Of a stretch of DNA of 64,000 nucleotides, positions 1-8,276 are shown one piece after another; within the stretch, counting starts at the first letter, position 1, and each line of letters starts with the position of its first letter. The notes under the pieces were generated by a model, which ran no database searches, had not been told where the DNA came from, and saw nothing but the letters and a program-made list of their open reading frames with translations. The DNA is from Pusillimonas noertemannii (lineage in GTDB: Bacteria > Pseudomonadota > Gammaproteobacteria > Burkholderiales > Burkholderiaceae_B), in contig NZ_QEKO01000002.1 in the NCBI RefSeq assembly GCF_003096595.1, positions 311,064 through 375,063 on the forward strand. The letters are read 5' to 3'. Both the position numbers and the translations under genes were made by a program.

Positions 1-201
1 GGGGAATTGGAACGCCAATTGGAAAGCATGGCGGGTAATGCGTCAGCCACGAAGGGGCCAACCCTCACGGGCTGTTTGATCCGAGTCGTCGGGAATCTCA
101 AACGGATGAAATATTCCGCCGAACCCGAAGAAAAGGGCCTGGCAACAGGCCGCTTTGGTAAGCGCCCGCAATGGGTGCTTACTGAAGCGCAGGCGCGCTA
201 A
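1..201 (+). CDS. Hypothetical phage protein, C-terminal end (partial)
   Basis: The frame is open to the left edge and stops at 199-201, so only the C-terminus (about 66 residues) is visible and the real start lies outside. A TTG at 7 exists but need not be the start. The visible tail is basic and ends in PQWVLTEAQAR. I do not recognise a family. It is co-directional with the phage genes that follow. Confidence 0.45.
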   Translation, partial: GELERQLESMAGNASATKGPTLTGCLIRVVGNLKRMKYSAEPEEKGLATGRFGKRPQWVLTEAQAR

Positions 202-227
202 ACAACCAACTTTTACGTGAGAAAAAT

Positions 228-695
228 ATGGCTGCTTTGATTGTTTTTGGACTTCTGGCCCTGGCCTGCATAGGCATAGCGCTGATTCGCATTTCCTCGG
301 AAGGCGAGGCCGATGGGGTAAGCAAGTCACTCGGCATTGCCGCGCTGGCTCTTGCCATAGCGGCGGTTATTTCCTACCCCTATGTGAATGTCTGGCAACG
401 CTCAATGAGCGGTCAGGCGCAAATGGCCGAGGCCGAAGCAAACAGGCAAATCAAGGTGCGCGAGGCGCAGGCCATCAAGGACTCCGCTCAACTGCTCGCA
501 GACGCCGAGATTGCCCGCGCCCACGGTGTCGCCGAAGCCAACCGTATCGTTGCTGATGGCCTTGGCGGCCCGGAAGGCTACCTTCGCTACCTCTACATCG
601 AGGGGCTGAAAGAGGCGCAACGCCAGGGCGCGCAGATTATCTACGTTCCCACCGAAGCCGGCTTGCCTATCCTTGAGGCGAGCCGCCTGAAATAG
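228..695 (+). CDS. Phage membrane protein with SPFH/prohibitin-like tail
   Basis: This 155-residue protein has two hydrophobic segments (about residues 3-20 and 36-52). An Ala/Glu-rich helical stretch (about 60-115) follows, with repeated AEA and EAQ steps like the C-terminal coiled coil of band-7/HflK proteins. The end (QGAQIIYVPTEAGLPILEA) also resembles the tail of SPFH proteins, but the SPFH domain itself is missing. Similar short proteins in phage genomes are often labelled membrane protease subunit. A role in membrane scaffolding is inference, and no protease residues are present. Confidence 0.6.
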   Translation: MAALIVFGLLALACIGIALIRISSEGEADGVSKSLGIAALALAIAAVISYPYVNVWQRSMSGQAQMAEAEANRQIKVREAQAIKDSAQLLADAEIARAHGVAEANRIVADGLGGPEGYLRYLYIEGLKEAQRQGAQIIYVPTEAGLPILEASRLK

Positions 696-754
696 TCCAC
701 CCACACGCCGCGCCCAGTGCGGCAATCGCCACCCCCAACCAAACAGGAAAAATC

Positions 755-1471
755 ATGGAAATCAAAATCAACCTCGATCTTTCGGCGGCAGTGTCCAATG
801 CGCTGGCCCCTGAAAACCTCGCCCCGATCCTGAACAAGCACGTAACCGAGGCGATCACCAACGCCATACGCACCGCGACCGGCTACCGAAGCGAATTTTC
901 GGAAGCGCTTGAAGCGCAATTTAAGGAGCACATGCCACACGGCCTGGGCCTGGATGACGTTGTGAAATTCCAGCACGTCCTGAATGAAGCGCTGAAAGGG
1001 GCAGTTCACGGCGCAAACTTCGAGACCGTGAACGCAGCCCTGGCCGAAGCCGCAAAATCGGCACTGCCCGAAGTTCCGGCCATGGTGAGCATGTCGGAAC
1101 TCTTGAAAATGGCGCGCGAAAGCCTGACCTATGAAGAGGGTGAGGCCTTCTACGCCCTGTACGAAGAATCCGACCACGGGTACCGCCACCTCTACTTGGA
1201 TAGAAACCCGAAGGTTGGCAGTGCCTCTTTCGGAATCTACACGCGCGAAAGCAACAAATACAGCGCCGACATAGCCCTGTCATTCAACAAAGAGGGTGAG
1301 GTGTACTCGCTCAAATTCCGGGATGGTCATGTGACCCCATCATCCAGGCCGACCGTTATTTCGCGATTCGATTCAATTCTCATGGCTATGTATGTTGGCC
1401 GAACGCGATTGACGGTTGACATGGATGCCGACGAGGTTGAATACGCGGCACAGGAGAAATACGACGATTAA
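755..1471 (+). CDS. Hypothetical phage protein
   Basis: This 238-residue acidic protein starts at an ATG with AGGAA just upstream. The N-terminal half is helical and Ala-rich. The C-terminal half has a mixed alpha/beta look (YRHLYLDRNPKVGSASFGIY, IALSFNKEGEVYSLKF). It has no signal peptide, membrane segment or catalytic motif that I recognise. It is the last gene before a long gene-free stretch. Confidence 0.55.
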   Translation: MEIKINLDLSAAVSNALAPENLAPILNKHVTEAITNAIRTATGYRSEFSEALEAQFKEHMPHGLGLDDVVKFQHVLNEALKGAVHGANFETVNAALAEAAKSALPEVPAMVSMSELLKMARESLTYEEGEAFYALYEESDHGYRHLYLDRNPKVGSASFGIYTRESNKYSADIALSFNKEGEVYSLKFRDGHVTPSSRPTVISRFDSILMAMYVGRTRLTVDMDADEVEYAAQEKYDD

Positions 1472-1811
1472 GGGCAGTTCCCTAGCCGCCGGGGTCGAAA
1501 GATAGGGGCGGACGCAACAGCCGGCGGAGCGCGCTTCACTATCACCGGCAGCCAGAGAGTTACGGGCCTCTGATTTCCACCCGGCCCAACAATCCGTTTC
1601 GCGTGGGTGCCTCATGTGAGGGAAAGCCTGGGCATTCCGAGGGATTGGGTGCTTGATCTGGTGGGCAGCCTGGGAAGACGGGCAACACAATAACGCGAGC
1701 CTGAACGCGCACAGGCCCATGCCGGACATGGTTAAAGCCGAATCCCTTACGGCGGGCAGCCGAGGCCCATGCTTGAGCCTGTCTAACGTGTAATGACGAG
1801 CAAATACAGCA

Positions 1812-1831
1812 GGCCCTGCTTCGGCAGGGCC
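1812..1831 (+). repeat. UUCG tetraloop hairpin
   Basis: GGCCCTGC, then TTCG, then GCAGGGCC form an eight-pair perfect stem closed by a UUCG loop. No T-run follows, so it is unlikely to be a simple terminator. It abuts the left arm of the 1830/1993 inverted pair, so both could belong to one folded RNA of about 200 bases. Confidence 0.6.
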
Positions 1832-2007
1832 ATCACATAGGCGGCGGCGTGGAAAGCTGGGTCGCTCCCTAGAGACACGCACGAACGCATGGGCCTGATA
1901 GAAAGAGGTCGGATGACAAGGGGCACGCCAAGGCCACGCCCCCGAAGCCCGAATACAACCATGTCTCTCGTATAGCTGGGGCAGCGCCCAGCCCGCCTAT
2001 GTGATGG
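1830..2007. repeat. 15-base perfect inverted repeat, 148-base spacer
   Basis: CCATCACATAGGCGG at 1830-1844 is the exact reverse complement of the bases at 1993-2007. The pair could close a long stem around 1845-1992 in a transcript, or be paired binding sites in DNA. Nothing in the enclosed bases looks like a gene. Confidence 0.6.
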
Positions 2008-2027
2008 TCGCAGGAAAGCGTCAGGCA

Positions 2028-2044
2028 CCCGACTTGTAATCGGG
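2028..2044 (+). ncRNA. tRNA-Thr(UGU)-like anticodon hairpin (fragment)
   Basis: CCCGA-CTTGTAA-TCGGG is a five-pair stem with a seven-base loop. T lies at loop position 33, the TGT anticodon at 34-36 and A at 37, exactly as in bacterial tRNA-Thr. It is preceded by AGGCA, which fits the 3' side of a D-stem. I find no T-arm (GTTCRA) or acceptor pairing downstream, so this is a fragment, a degraded tRNA or chance. Confidence 0.3.
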
Positions 2045-2192
2045 CCAGCCAAGGACAAACGCGATGATAAGCCACTGGCCTCGCGCCGACGCCATACGGG
2101 TAGCGCCCGGCGTCCATCTTCAAATTCCCCTCAAAAAACCCCCAAATCGAAAGGCCGGCACTCCGCCGGGCCGATCACATGGAGCGCGTCCT

Positions 2193-2453
2193 ATGAAAAC
2201 CGCAATCAAAACCACCAACGAAATTGCCGCTGCATATGATTCGGCCCCGCTGATGTTCAAGCGCGAATCGACCCGGCACCCCTACAGCCCGAACAGGCGC
2301 TTGAAGCCTTCGCAGGAATATCGCTTCGAGGGCAAGGGCGGATACGCCCCCAACAGCGACAAAATCCCCCTGCTACCGGCCATCGGGTACACGGCGGCAT
2401 TCATCGGCGCTGGCGCTTTCTTCATGTTCGTCGGCGCGGCGGCTGGATTCTGA
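2193..2453 (+). CDS. Small phage protein with C-terminal membrane anchor
   Basis: The 86-residue protein starts at the ATG at 2193, chosen over an earlier in-frame ATG at 2064 because GGAGCG lies six bases upstream. The N-terminal part is basic and polar. The last 25 residues (IGYTAAFIGAGAFFMFVGAAAGF) form one glycine-rich transmembrane helix. Its stop is followed almost directly by the next start. The function is unknown. Confidence 0.55.
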   Translation: MKTAIKTTNEIAAAYDSAPLMFKRESTRHPYSPNRRLKPSQEYRFEGKGGYAPNSDKIPLLPAIGYTAAFIGAGAFFMFVGAAAGF

Positions 2454-2454
2454 C

Positions 2455-2676
2455 ATGGCCGGCAAAACCGTAACCGTGAAGTGCAAGGCATGCCAATCGC
2501 CATTCGAGGCCCGCGTAGCCGACCGCCGGCGCGGCTGGGGCCGATTCTGTTCAAAGTCCTGCAAAGCCATCCATCAAGAGCGGCGCTCCGGGCAGTACCG
2601 GGATTGGCTCAACGGGGCCGACCCGGATCACAACCCTGAATTTTCAAACGCTCACCAGTTCGACAACTGCGAATAG
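2455..2676 (+). CDS. Small zinc-finger protein (phage)
   Basis: The 73-residue protein has a CxxC pair (C10, C13) and a CxxxC pair (C32, C36) separated by an Arg-rich loop. This FCS-type treble-clef pattern is common in small phage proteins next to recombination genes. It probably binds one zinc ion and perhaps nucleic acid. It sits just upstream of the recT-like gene and is likely cotranscribed with it. Confidence 0.65.
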   Translation: MAGKTVTVKCKACQSPFEARVADRRRGWGRFCSKSCKAIHQERRSGQYRDWLNGADPDHNPEFSNAHQFDNCE

Positions 2677-2698
2677 TGACACCACAAGGAAATGAGAA

Positions 2699-3571
2699 AT
2701 GTCTGAACTTCAAACACTCCCCGACCAGGCGCAGTCAAGCACCAGCGCGCTGATCCTCGACCCCAATTCATTCGACAAGGTAATGGCTTTTGCCGACATG
2801 ATGGCAAAAGGCAGCGCCACCGTGCCGCGCCACCTGCAGGGCAACCCAGCAGACTGCGCCGCCGTCACCATCCAGGCGATGCAATGGCAAATGAACCCGT
2901 TTGCCGTGGCCCAAAAGACCCACCTGACCCAGGGCGGCACACTGGGTTACGAGGCCCAGCTTGTGAACGCCGTTGTAATCGCGCGCGCGCCCATCGAGAC
3001 TCGCCCCGAGTTCACCTTCATCGGCGACTGGGACAAGATTCTAGGCCGGGTCGAAGAGCGCAAATCGGACAAGGGCGGGAAATACTACGTGGCCGGCTGG
3101 AAGCCATCCGATGAAATCGGCCTCGGTGTTATTTGCAGTTGCCTGATCCGTGGCGAGGCCGTTCCGCGCGAAATCAAAGTCATGATGACCCAGGCCTACC
3201 CGCGATTCTCAACCCAGTGGGCCACCGACCCGCAGCAGCAGATTACCTACCTGGCTGTGCGCAAGTGGGCGCGCCGCTACGCGCCTGACGTGATCCTCGG
3301 CGTCCACACCAACGACGAACTTGAACCGATTGACGGCTATCAAATGCGCGACATGGGGCCGGCTGAAACCGCCACGCACGAAGAGCCGGCCAGCAAGGAA
3401 CTGCCGCCATATTCCGACCAGAGCATTGAAGAGAACAAGGCCAAGTGGCAAGAGGCAATCGACTCGGGGCGGCTCAAAACGGAGCAGCTTATTGCCAATA
3501 TCCGGTCGAAGTACACGCTAAGCGCCCAGCAACTTCGCACCATTCAGAACATGGAAGCCGTCACGGCATAA
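2699..3571 (+). CDS. recT: RecT-family single-strand annealing protein
   Basis: This 290-residue protein matches the RecT family, which coats single strands and anneals complementary DNA during phage recombination. The core (about 20-205) includes the family-typical stretch MQWQMNPFAVAQKTHLTQGG followed by LGYEAQLVNAVV. A charged variable tail follows. The start is preceded by AAGGA. The gene lies ten bases upstream of the YqaJ-type exonuclease, the usual partner. Together they form a RecE/RecT-like recombination module. Confidence 0.9.
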   Translation: MSELQTLPDQAQSSTSALILDPNSFDKVMAFADMMAKGSATVPRHLQGNPADCAAVTIQAMQWQMNPFAVAQKTHLTQGGTLGYEAQLVNAVVIARAPIETRPEFTFIGDWDKILGRVEERKSDKGGKYYVAGWKPSDEIGLGVICSCLIRGEAVPREIKVMMTQAYPRFSTQWATDPQQQITYLAVRKWARRYAPDVILGVHTNDELEPIDGYQMRDMGPAETATHEEPASKELPPYSDQSIEENKAKWQEAIDSGRLKTEQLIANIRSKYTLSAQQLRTIQNMEAVTA

Positions 3572-3580
3572 GGAAACCAC

Positions 3581-5251
3581 ATGAAAGTCCATAACGTAAT
3601 TCAAGGCTCGCCGGAATGGCTGGCCCTGCGCTTCAAGTGCCTCACCGCCAGCGAAGCCCCGGTAATGATGTCGGCCACCACAAAGATGATGCGCAATGAA
3701 TTGCTGCGCATGAAGGCGACAGGCGCTGAACGCGAATACAGCGACTGGGTTCAGCGCAACCTCTTCGACAAAGGCCACGAATACGAAGCGGCGGCCCGTG
3801 TGATTGTCGAAGAAATGATTGGGGAAGAGCTTTTCCCGACGACCGCCACCGACGACGAAGAACGGATTCTGGCGTCGTTCGACGGAATCACCATGCTCGG
3901 GGAAGTCATTTTCGAGCACAAAATGTGGAACGAGACACTGGCCCAGGCCGTGCGAGAGCGCAACCTTCCGCCGGAGTACTTCTGGCAGCTTGAACAGCAA
4001 CTGCTTGTCAGCAAGGCTGAAAAGGCCATTTTCGTGGTATCGGACGGCACCCGCGAGAAATTCGTCTGGATGGAGTACACGCCGGTCGATGGCCGCGCCG
4101 CCCTGCTGCTGGCGGGCTGGGCGCAGTTTGAGAATGACCTTGCCACGTACGAAGTTGTGGACGAAAAGCCCCAGGCCGTTGGCCGCTCCCCTGAAAACCT
4201 GCCGGCGCTTCGAATCGAAGTCACTGGCATGGTGACGGACAGCAACCTTCAGGCGTTTCGAGAGCATGCCCTAAGCGTCATCGGGGCAATCAACCGCGAC
4301 CTCGTTACCGACCAGCACTTTGCCGACGCCGAAAAGACGGTCAAGTGGTGCAAGGACGTTGAAGACCGGCTCGCGGCTGCAAAACGCCATGCGCTCGCCC
4401 AAACCACCAGCATTGACGAACTGTTCCGCACCCTGGACGCCATCGGCGAAGAGACGCGCAGCACTCGACTGGAACTGGATCGGCTTGTGAAGGCCATGAA
4501 GGAGAACCGCCGGAACGAGATTCTGGCCGCTGGCAAGAAGGCTTTTGCCGACCATATCGCGGCGCTGAATAAGCGGCTCGGAACGGTGCGCATGCCCGAG
4601 GTTTCCTGCGACATTGCCACGGCCATGAAGGGTAAGCGAACCATCGCCACCCTGCAGGACGCGGCAGACAGCACCGTGGCGGCGGCGAAGATCGAAGCCA
4701 GCATGATCGCTGACAAGATTGACGAAAACCTCGAAACGCTCCGCACGGAAGCTGACGAATATTCGTTCCTATTCACCGACGCCCAGCAGCTTGTCATGAA
4801 GGAAAACGCTGACTTGGTGCTGGTGATCAACGCCCGGATTTCCCACCACAAGAAAATGGAGGAAGAAAGGATTGAGCGGGATCGCGCCAAAATCCGCGAA
4901 GAAGAAGCCGAGAAAGCGCGCTTGGCAGCCGCGCCGGCCCCTGTCGCCCAGCCAGCAGCGGCACCAGCCCCGGCACAGAGTCAGGCCGCGCCGGTTCGCC
5001 AGGCCTATCGGCCAGCACCAGCGCCCGCAGCACAGCATGAATACCATGACGCCCCTGATCTTCGGATCGGCAACATTTGCGGGCGGCTGGGTTTCACCAT
5101 GACGGCGGGCTTTCTGGAAGGCATCGGATTCGAGCCGGCAGGGCGAGAGCGCGGCGCGGTTCTGTACCACGAAAGCGACTTCGACCGCATCTGCGTAGCC
5201 CTGATCAACCATATCGAAAGCGTCCGCGTCGAGCATCACGAAATGGCCTGA
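3581..5251 (+). CDS. YqaJ-type viral recombinase exonuclease with long C-terminal extension
   Basis: Residues 1-200 are a YqaJ/lambda-exonuclease-type nuclease. They carry GSPEWLALR (9-17), TASE (22-25), KGHEYE (64-69) and a metal-binding core of D101 in SFDG plus E112 and K114 in EHK. It would resect double-stranded ends to load the RecT protein encoded upstream. The family is usually 200-350 residues; here 556 residues include a helical middle with charged coiled-coil character (about 240-440), a Pro/Ala linker (about 448-490) and a small C-terminal domain. The extension may bind a partner; that is inference. Confidence 0.87.
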   Translation: MKVHNVIQGSPEWLALRFKCLTASEAPVMMSATTKMMRNELLRMKATGAEREYSDWVQRNLFDKGHEYEAAARVIVEEMIGEELFPTTATDDEERILASFDGITMLGEVIFEHKMWNETLAQAVRERNLPPEYFWQLEQQLLVSKAEKAIFVVSDGTREKFVWMEYTPVDGRAALLLAGWAQFENDLATYEVVDEKPQAVGRSPENLPALRIEVTGMVTDSNLQAFREHALSVIGAINRDLVTDQHFADAEKTVKWCKDVEDRLAAAKRHALAQTTSIDELFRTLDAIGEETRSTRLELDRLVKAMKENRRNEILAAGKKAFADHIAALNKRLGTVRMPEVSCDIATAMKGKRTIATLQDAADSTVAAAKIEASMIADKIDENLETLRTEADEYSFLFTDAQQLVMKENADLVLVINARISHHKKMEEERIERDRAKIREEEAEKARLAAAPAPVAQPAAAPAPAQSQAAPVRQAYRPAPAPAAQHEYHDAPDLRIGNICGRLGFTMTAGFLEGIGFEPAGRERGAVLYHESDFDRICVALINHIESVRVEHHEMA

Positions 5252-5309
5252 CGGCCATCATCAACCATGCGGGCGGCCTGGCCGCCTGCGAACCCTCAAG
5301 AGGCCAACA

Positions 5310-5609
5310 ATGGATACCAACATCAAACCCCGCACCCCCATCATTATGGATTCGGTCGAATCGTCGCAAATCGCGGCCATCGGGCATGACCCGGAGACGA
5401 ATACGCTGGCGGTCAAATTCCCCGCCAACAAGCGGGGCATCAGCAGCGTTTACCACTACGCGAACTTCGACGCGGCGCAGTTCGAAGCCTTCAAGCAGGC
5501 TGAGTCCAAGGGGTCGTACTTCGGCCAGAACATCAAGCGCAACGTCGAAGCGTTCCCCTACGAGAACGTGACGGATCTGTATGCCGATCCCGCCCCCGAA
5601 GCTGCATAA
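5310..5609 (+). CDS. KTSC-domain protein
   Basis: This 99-residue protein has the KTSC pattern: SVESSQIAAIGHDPETNTLAVKF near the start as the strand pair, then VYHYANFDAAQFEAFKQAESKGSYFGQNIK. KTSC domains are small folds found in phages and bacteria whose biochemical role is unsettled; some occur near RNA-related genes. It lies between the exonuclease and SSB genes. A G/C-rich inverted repeat around 5268-5290 precedes it. Confidence 0.75.
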   Translation: MDTNIKPRTPIIMDSVESSQIAAIGHDPETNTLAVKFPANKRGISSVYHYANFDAAQFEAFKQAESKGSYFGQNIKRNVEAFPYENVTDLYADPAPEAA

Positions 5610-5622
5610 GCGGGAATGAGCC

Positions 5623-6138
5623 ATGGCATCAGTCAATAAAGTCATTCTCGTAGGCAACCTCGGGCGAGACCCCGAGGTTCGCTATAGCCCGGATGGCGCG
5701 GCCATCTGCAATGTGTCAATCGCCACCACCAGCCAATGGAAGGACAAGGCCAGCGGCGAGCGTCGCGAAGAAACCGAATGGCACCGGGTCGTCTTCTATA
5801 ACCGCCTGGCCGAAATCGCCGGCGAATACCTGCGCAAGGGCCGCTCGGTATACATCGAGGGCCGCCTGAAAACCCGAAAGTGGCAGGACAAGGAGACCGG
5901 CCAGGATCGCTACAGCACGGACATTGTGGCCGACCAGATGCAAATGCTGGGCGGTCGTGGCGATTCCGGCGACGACAACGGGTTTAGCGGCGGCAACAGC
6001 GGCGGGTACGGAGGCAGCCAGCAACGCCAGCAGCCCGCCAGCCGGCAAGGCGGCAGACCAGCACAGCAGCGCCCAGCAGCGCCCAGCGCGCCAGCAACAA
6101 GCCTTGCTGATATGGATGACGACATCCCTTTTGATTGA
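5623..6138 (+). CDS. ssb: Single-stranded DNA-binding protein
   Basis: This is a typical bacterial-type SSB of 171 residues. It has an OB fold (about 1-108, starting [19 protein letters not shown]), a Gly/Gln-rich linker, and the acidic tip DMDDDIPFD that recruits partner proteins. A phage copy would protect single strands during replication and the RecT/YqaJ recombination encoded just upstream. Two hairpins follow its stop codon. Confidence 0.95.
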   Translation: MASVNKVILVGNLGRDPEVRYSPDGAAICNVSIATTSQWKDKASGERREETEWHRVVFYNRLAEIAGEYLRKGRSVYIEGRLKTRKWQDKETGQDRYSTDIVADQMQMLGGRGDSGDDNGFSGGNSGGYGGSQQRQQPASRQGGRPAQQRPAAPSAPATSLADMDDDIPFD

Positions 6139-6180
6139 GGGCGCAAGGCCAAGACAGCCGCCAAGCGGTGCCTTGCGCCC
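6139..6180 (+). terminator. Large hairpin directly after ssb
   Basis: An 11-pair perfect stem (GGGCGCAAGGC at 6139-6149 with 6170-6180) starts right after the ssb stop and encloses a smaller CCGC/GCGG hairpin. Only CTCTTC follows, so termination would be weak. It may instead protect the 3' end of the upstream message. Confidence 0.5.
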
Positions 6181-6197
6181 CTCTTCACACTCACACC

Positions 6198-6221
6198 ATG
6201 GACGCTACGGCGTCCATTTTC
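6198..6221 (+). terminator. Rho-independent terminator between ssb and clamp gene
   Basis: ATGGACGC, the tetraloop TACG and GCGTCCAT form an eight-pair stem that runs into a four-T tract (6217-6220). It lies 14 bases before the next start. It should separate ssb transcription from the downstream clamp/rdgC genes or act as an attenuator. Confidence 0.65.
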
Positions 6222-6234
6222 ATGGAAAAAGTCA

Positions 6235-6939
6235 ATGACAAAAATTCAGCTTGACGCGAAGGCGCTCAAAGCCGTTTCGCGCATTGTTCCGGCCTTCGAT
6301 ATTCGCTACTACCTATGCGGCGTCTGCATTGAAGCCACCAAGGACTCAACCACTTGCGTGTCAACAGACGGCCATCGGATCATGGCCGCCCAGCACAAGG
6401 CGAAGAACGACATTCAGGGAGACGTGCGCTTCATCATCCCAAAGGAAATTGTGACGATGCTGACGGCTGGCAAGCGTCCGGCGCAAGCCAAGTCAATCGA
6501 ACTCGAAAAGCACGGGGAAAAGTGGAGCGCCGGCCTGCCGCCAGTGAATGAATTTCAGGCCCAATTCAAGCCGATTGAAGGGAACTTCCCCAACTGGCGC
6601 GCCCTCGTTAAGAAAACAACGAAAGATGGCGTGACGGGCGAGGTCGCCATGTTCAATTCGCGCTACCTGCAGGAAATGTTCGCGATTGCAAAGGAGCTTC
6701 ACCACCCCAATTTACCCGCAGCCACCTTACTGCACAACGGGAACGCGGCAGCCGTCATCCATTTTGGTGACATGCTAAGCGACCTCAATATCTTGGGCCT
6801 TGTGATGCCCATGAAAACCGAACGCGGGCCGGGCCTTCCCGACCTTTCCTGGGCGTACCCGGCGAAAGGCGACGAAGACGAAGACGACGCCCCCAAAGAG
6901 GCCGCCGACTCGCCCACAGCCGAAGAGGTTCCGGCATGA
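6235..6939 (+). CDS. Short DnaN-like sliding-clamp protein
   Basis: The 234-residue protein has the hallmark STDGHRIMAA (DGHR at 45-48) seen in beta-clamp domains, and GNFPNWRALV, which matches the clamp segment YPNWRRVIP. The chromosomal clamp has three such domains in about 366 residues; this one, without its acidic Glu/Asp tail (about 205-234), is long enough for two. It may therefore ring up as a trimer, or compete with or load onto host clamp partners. GGAAAAAG precedes the start. The next gene overlaps by four bases. Confidence 0.7.
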   Translation: MTKIQLDAKALKAVSRIVPAFDIRYYLCGVCIEATKDSTTCVSTDGHRIMAAQHKAKNDIQGDVRFIIPKEIVTMLTAGKRPAQAKSIELEKHGEKWSAGLPPVNEFQAQFKPIEGNFPNWRALVKKTTKDGVTGEVAMFNSRYLQEMFAIAKELHHPNLPAATLLHNGNAAAVIHFGDMLSDLNILGLVMPMKTERGPGLPDLSWAYPAKGDEDEDDAPKEAADSPTAEEVPA

Positions 6940-7136
6940 GCAGCAAGGTAATTGACCACTTCCCCGATATTGACGACTTCGAGGAACTGCTTGAAGACGC
7001 GCGCATGGCCGCCGGCAGCGACTGGGAAGAAACCTTCGTTGCGGACATGAAGGCCAAGTACGAGCGGTACGGCGAAGACATGTTCATCAGCAACGCGCAA
7101 CTCGACAAACTCAACAAAATTGTTAATGAGGATTAA
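6936..7136 (+). CDS. Small acidic phage protein
   Basis: The 66-residue protein is strongly acidic at its N-terminus (DHFPDIDDFEELLEDARMAA) and ends in a short helix. It overlaps the clamp gene by ATGA, suggesting coupled translation, and is followed three bases later by the rdgC-like gene. No family is recognised; an adaptor or DNA-mimic role is only a possibility. Confidence 0.6.
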   Translation: MSSKVIDHFPDIDDFEELLEDARMAAGSDWEETFVADMKAKYERYGEDMFISNAQLDKLNKIVNED

Positions 7137-7139
7137 CCC

Positions 7140-8276
7140 ATGTGGTTCAAAAATCTGAAAGTATTCCGCCTGTCCAACTGGACGCTATCCGCCGACGAAC
7201 TGGCCGAACGGCTCGAAAAAGCCGCCCACAAGCCCATTGGCGCGAGCGAAATGCAAAGCACCGGCTGGGTTCAGCCGCGCGACGGCGAGGGTTTCGTGCA
7301 TGCCCTGGACGGCCAGCTTCTGATCAGCCTGCGGGCGGAGCAAAAGCTGTTGCCAGCATCGGTGGTCAATCAGGTTGCCAAGGCCAAGGCCCAGGAAATC
7401 GAAGAGCAGCAGGGATACAAGCCTGGCCGCAAGCAGATGAAGGAAATCAAGGAGCAAGTCACTGACGAACTGCTACCCAAGGCTTTCAGTTCGTACCGCG
7501 ACACGCGCGCCTGGATCGACACGAAAAACCGCTGGCTTGTCATTGACGCATCCTCTTCGACCAAAAGCGACGAAGTGTTGGGCATGCTGGCAAAGGCCAT
7601 TGATCCCTTCCCCGTGACACCGCTTTACGTCGAACAATCGCCCGCCGCCGCTATGACGAACTGGCTGATTGACGACGAAGCGCCCGCCAATTTCAGCATT
7701 GACCAAGACAGCGAACTTAGCTCCACCAGCGAAAGCCGCGCCGCCGTGCGCTATGTGCGCCAAAGCATTGAAATTGACGATGTACGCAAGCACGTACAGG
7801 CCGGAAAGCAATGCACGCGCCTGGCGCTGACCTGGGCCGACCGAGTTTCGTTCGTGCTGACCGAGGGGCTGGACATTAAGCGCGTGACGCCCCTGGACGT
7901 GCTGCGCGAGAATCAGGACAGCGCGGCACAGAACGAAGTCGAACAGTTCGATTCCGACTTTACGCTCATGACCGGCGAACTGGCCCGCCTGATTGCATCC
8001 CTCGTTGAAGCGCTGGGCGGCGAAAAGGCTACCGACACGCCAGCGGCCACCGTTACAAGCGAAAGCATCGGCGACCCTGACGATGAACCCTATCAGTTGG
8101 CCGTCAATGTCGTTCTGGAAAACAAGGTTGCGTCCATTTCTGCCATTCAACGGCACTTGGCTATCGGATACAACCAGGCAGCCCGGCACCTTGAGCGAAT
8201 GGAGAGGGACGGCATCGTTTCTGCAATGGAACCGAACGGCCACCGTGAAATCCTTTGGGCGAACGCGCCGGCATGA
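7140..8276 (+). CDS. rdgC: RdgC-like protein fused to an FtsK-gamma winged helix
   Basis: Residues 1-300 are RdgC (start [11 protein letters not shown], then [10 protein letters not shown] and LGGE near the end). RdgC is a ring-shaped DNA-binding protein that blocks RecA loading. Normal RdgC stops near residue 300. Here a short linker leads into residues 314-374, which match the FtsK gamma domain closely ([20 protein letters not shown] then [12 protein letters not shown]). In FtsK that domain reads the polar KOPS sites and contacts XerD. The fusion would give RdgC sequence-directed binding. It lies downstream of the recombination genes and overlaps the next gene by ATGA. Confidence 0.87.
   Translation: MWFKNLKVFRLSNWTLSADELAERLEKAAHKPIGASEMQSTGWVQPRDGEGFVHALDGQLLISLRAEQKLLPASVVNQVAKAKAQEIEEQQGYKPGRKQMKEIKEQVTDELLPKAFSSYRDTRAWIDTKNRWLVIDASSSTKSDEVLGMLAKAIDPFPVTPLYVEQSPAAAMTNWLIDDEAPANFSIDQDSELSSTSESRAAVRYVRQSIEIDDVRKHVQAGKQCTRLALTWADRVSFVLTEGLDIKRVTPLDVLRENQDSAAQNEVEQFDSDFTLMTGELARLIASLVEALGGEKATDTPAATVTSESIGDPDDEPYQLAVNVVLENKVASISAIQRHLAIGYNQAARHLERMERDGIVSAMEPNGHREILWANAPA

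Larger units (their letters stand above)
1472..2192. other. Gene-free structured region in the phage
   Basis: About 720 bases carry no convincing gene; the open frames here lack ribosome sites and family likeness. The stretch holds a UUCG-loop hairpin at 1812-1831. A 15-base inverted pair lies at 1830-1844 and 1993-2007. A second pair links 1712-1722 with 1887-1897, and its left arm core recurs at 1763-1772. A hairpin shaped like a tRNA anticodon arm sits at 2028-2044. In a phage this densely packed, so much structured non-coding DNA suggests an RNA gene, a replication origin or decayed tRNAs. Confidence 0.5.

Noticed and set aside
1-20. The window start GGGGAATTGGAACGCC looked like it might match a DGR template repeat for 12745-12861.
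   Set aside because: The likeness ends within about 15 bases and the rest does not follow the variable region.
1373-2123. Open frames on both strands inside the gene-free region.
   Set aside because: They are Arg-rich GC-frame artefacts without ribosome sites or family likeness.
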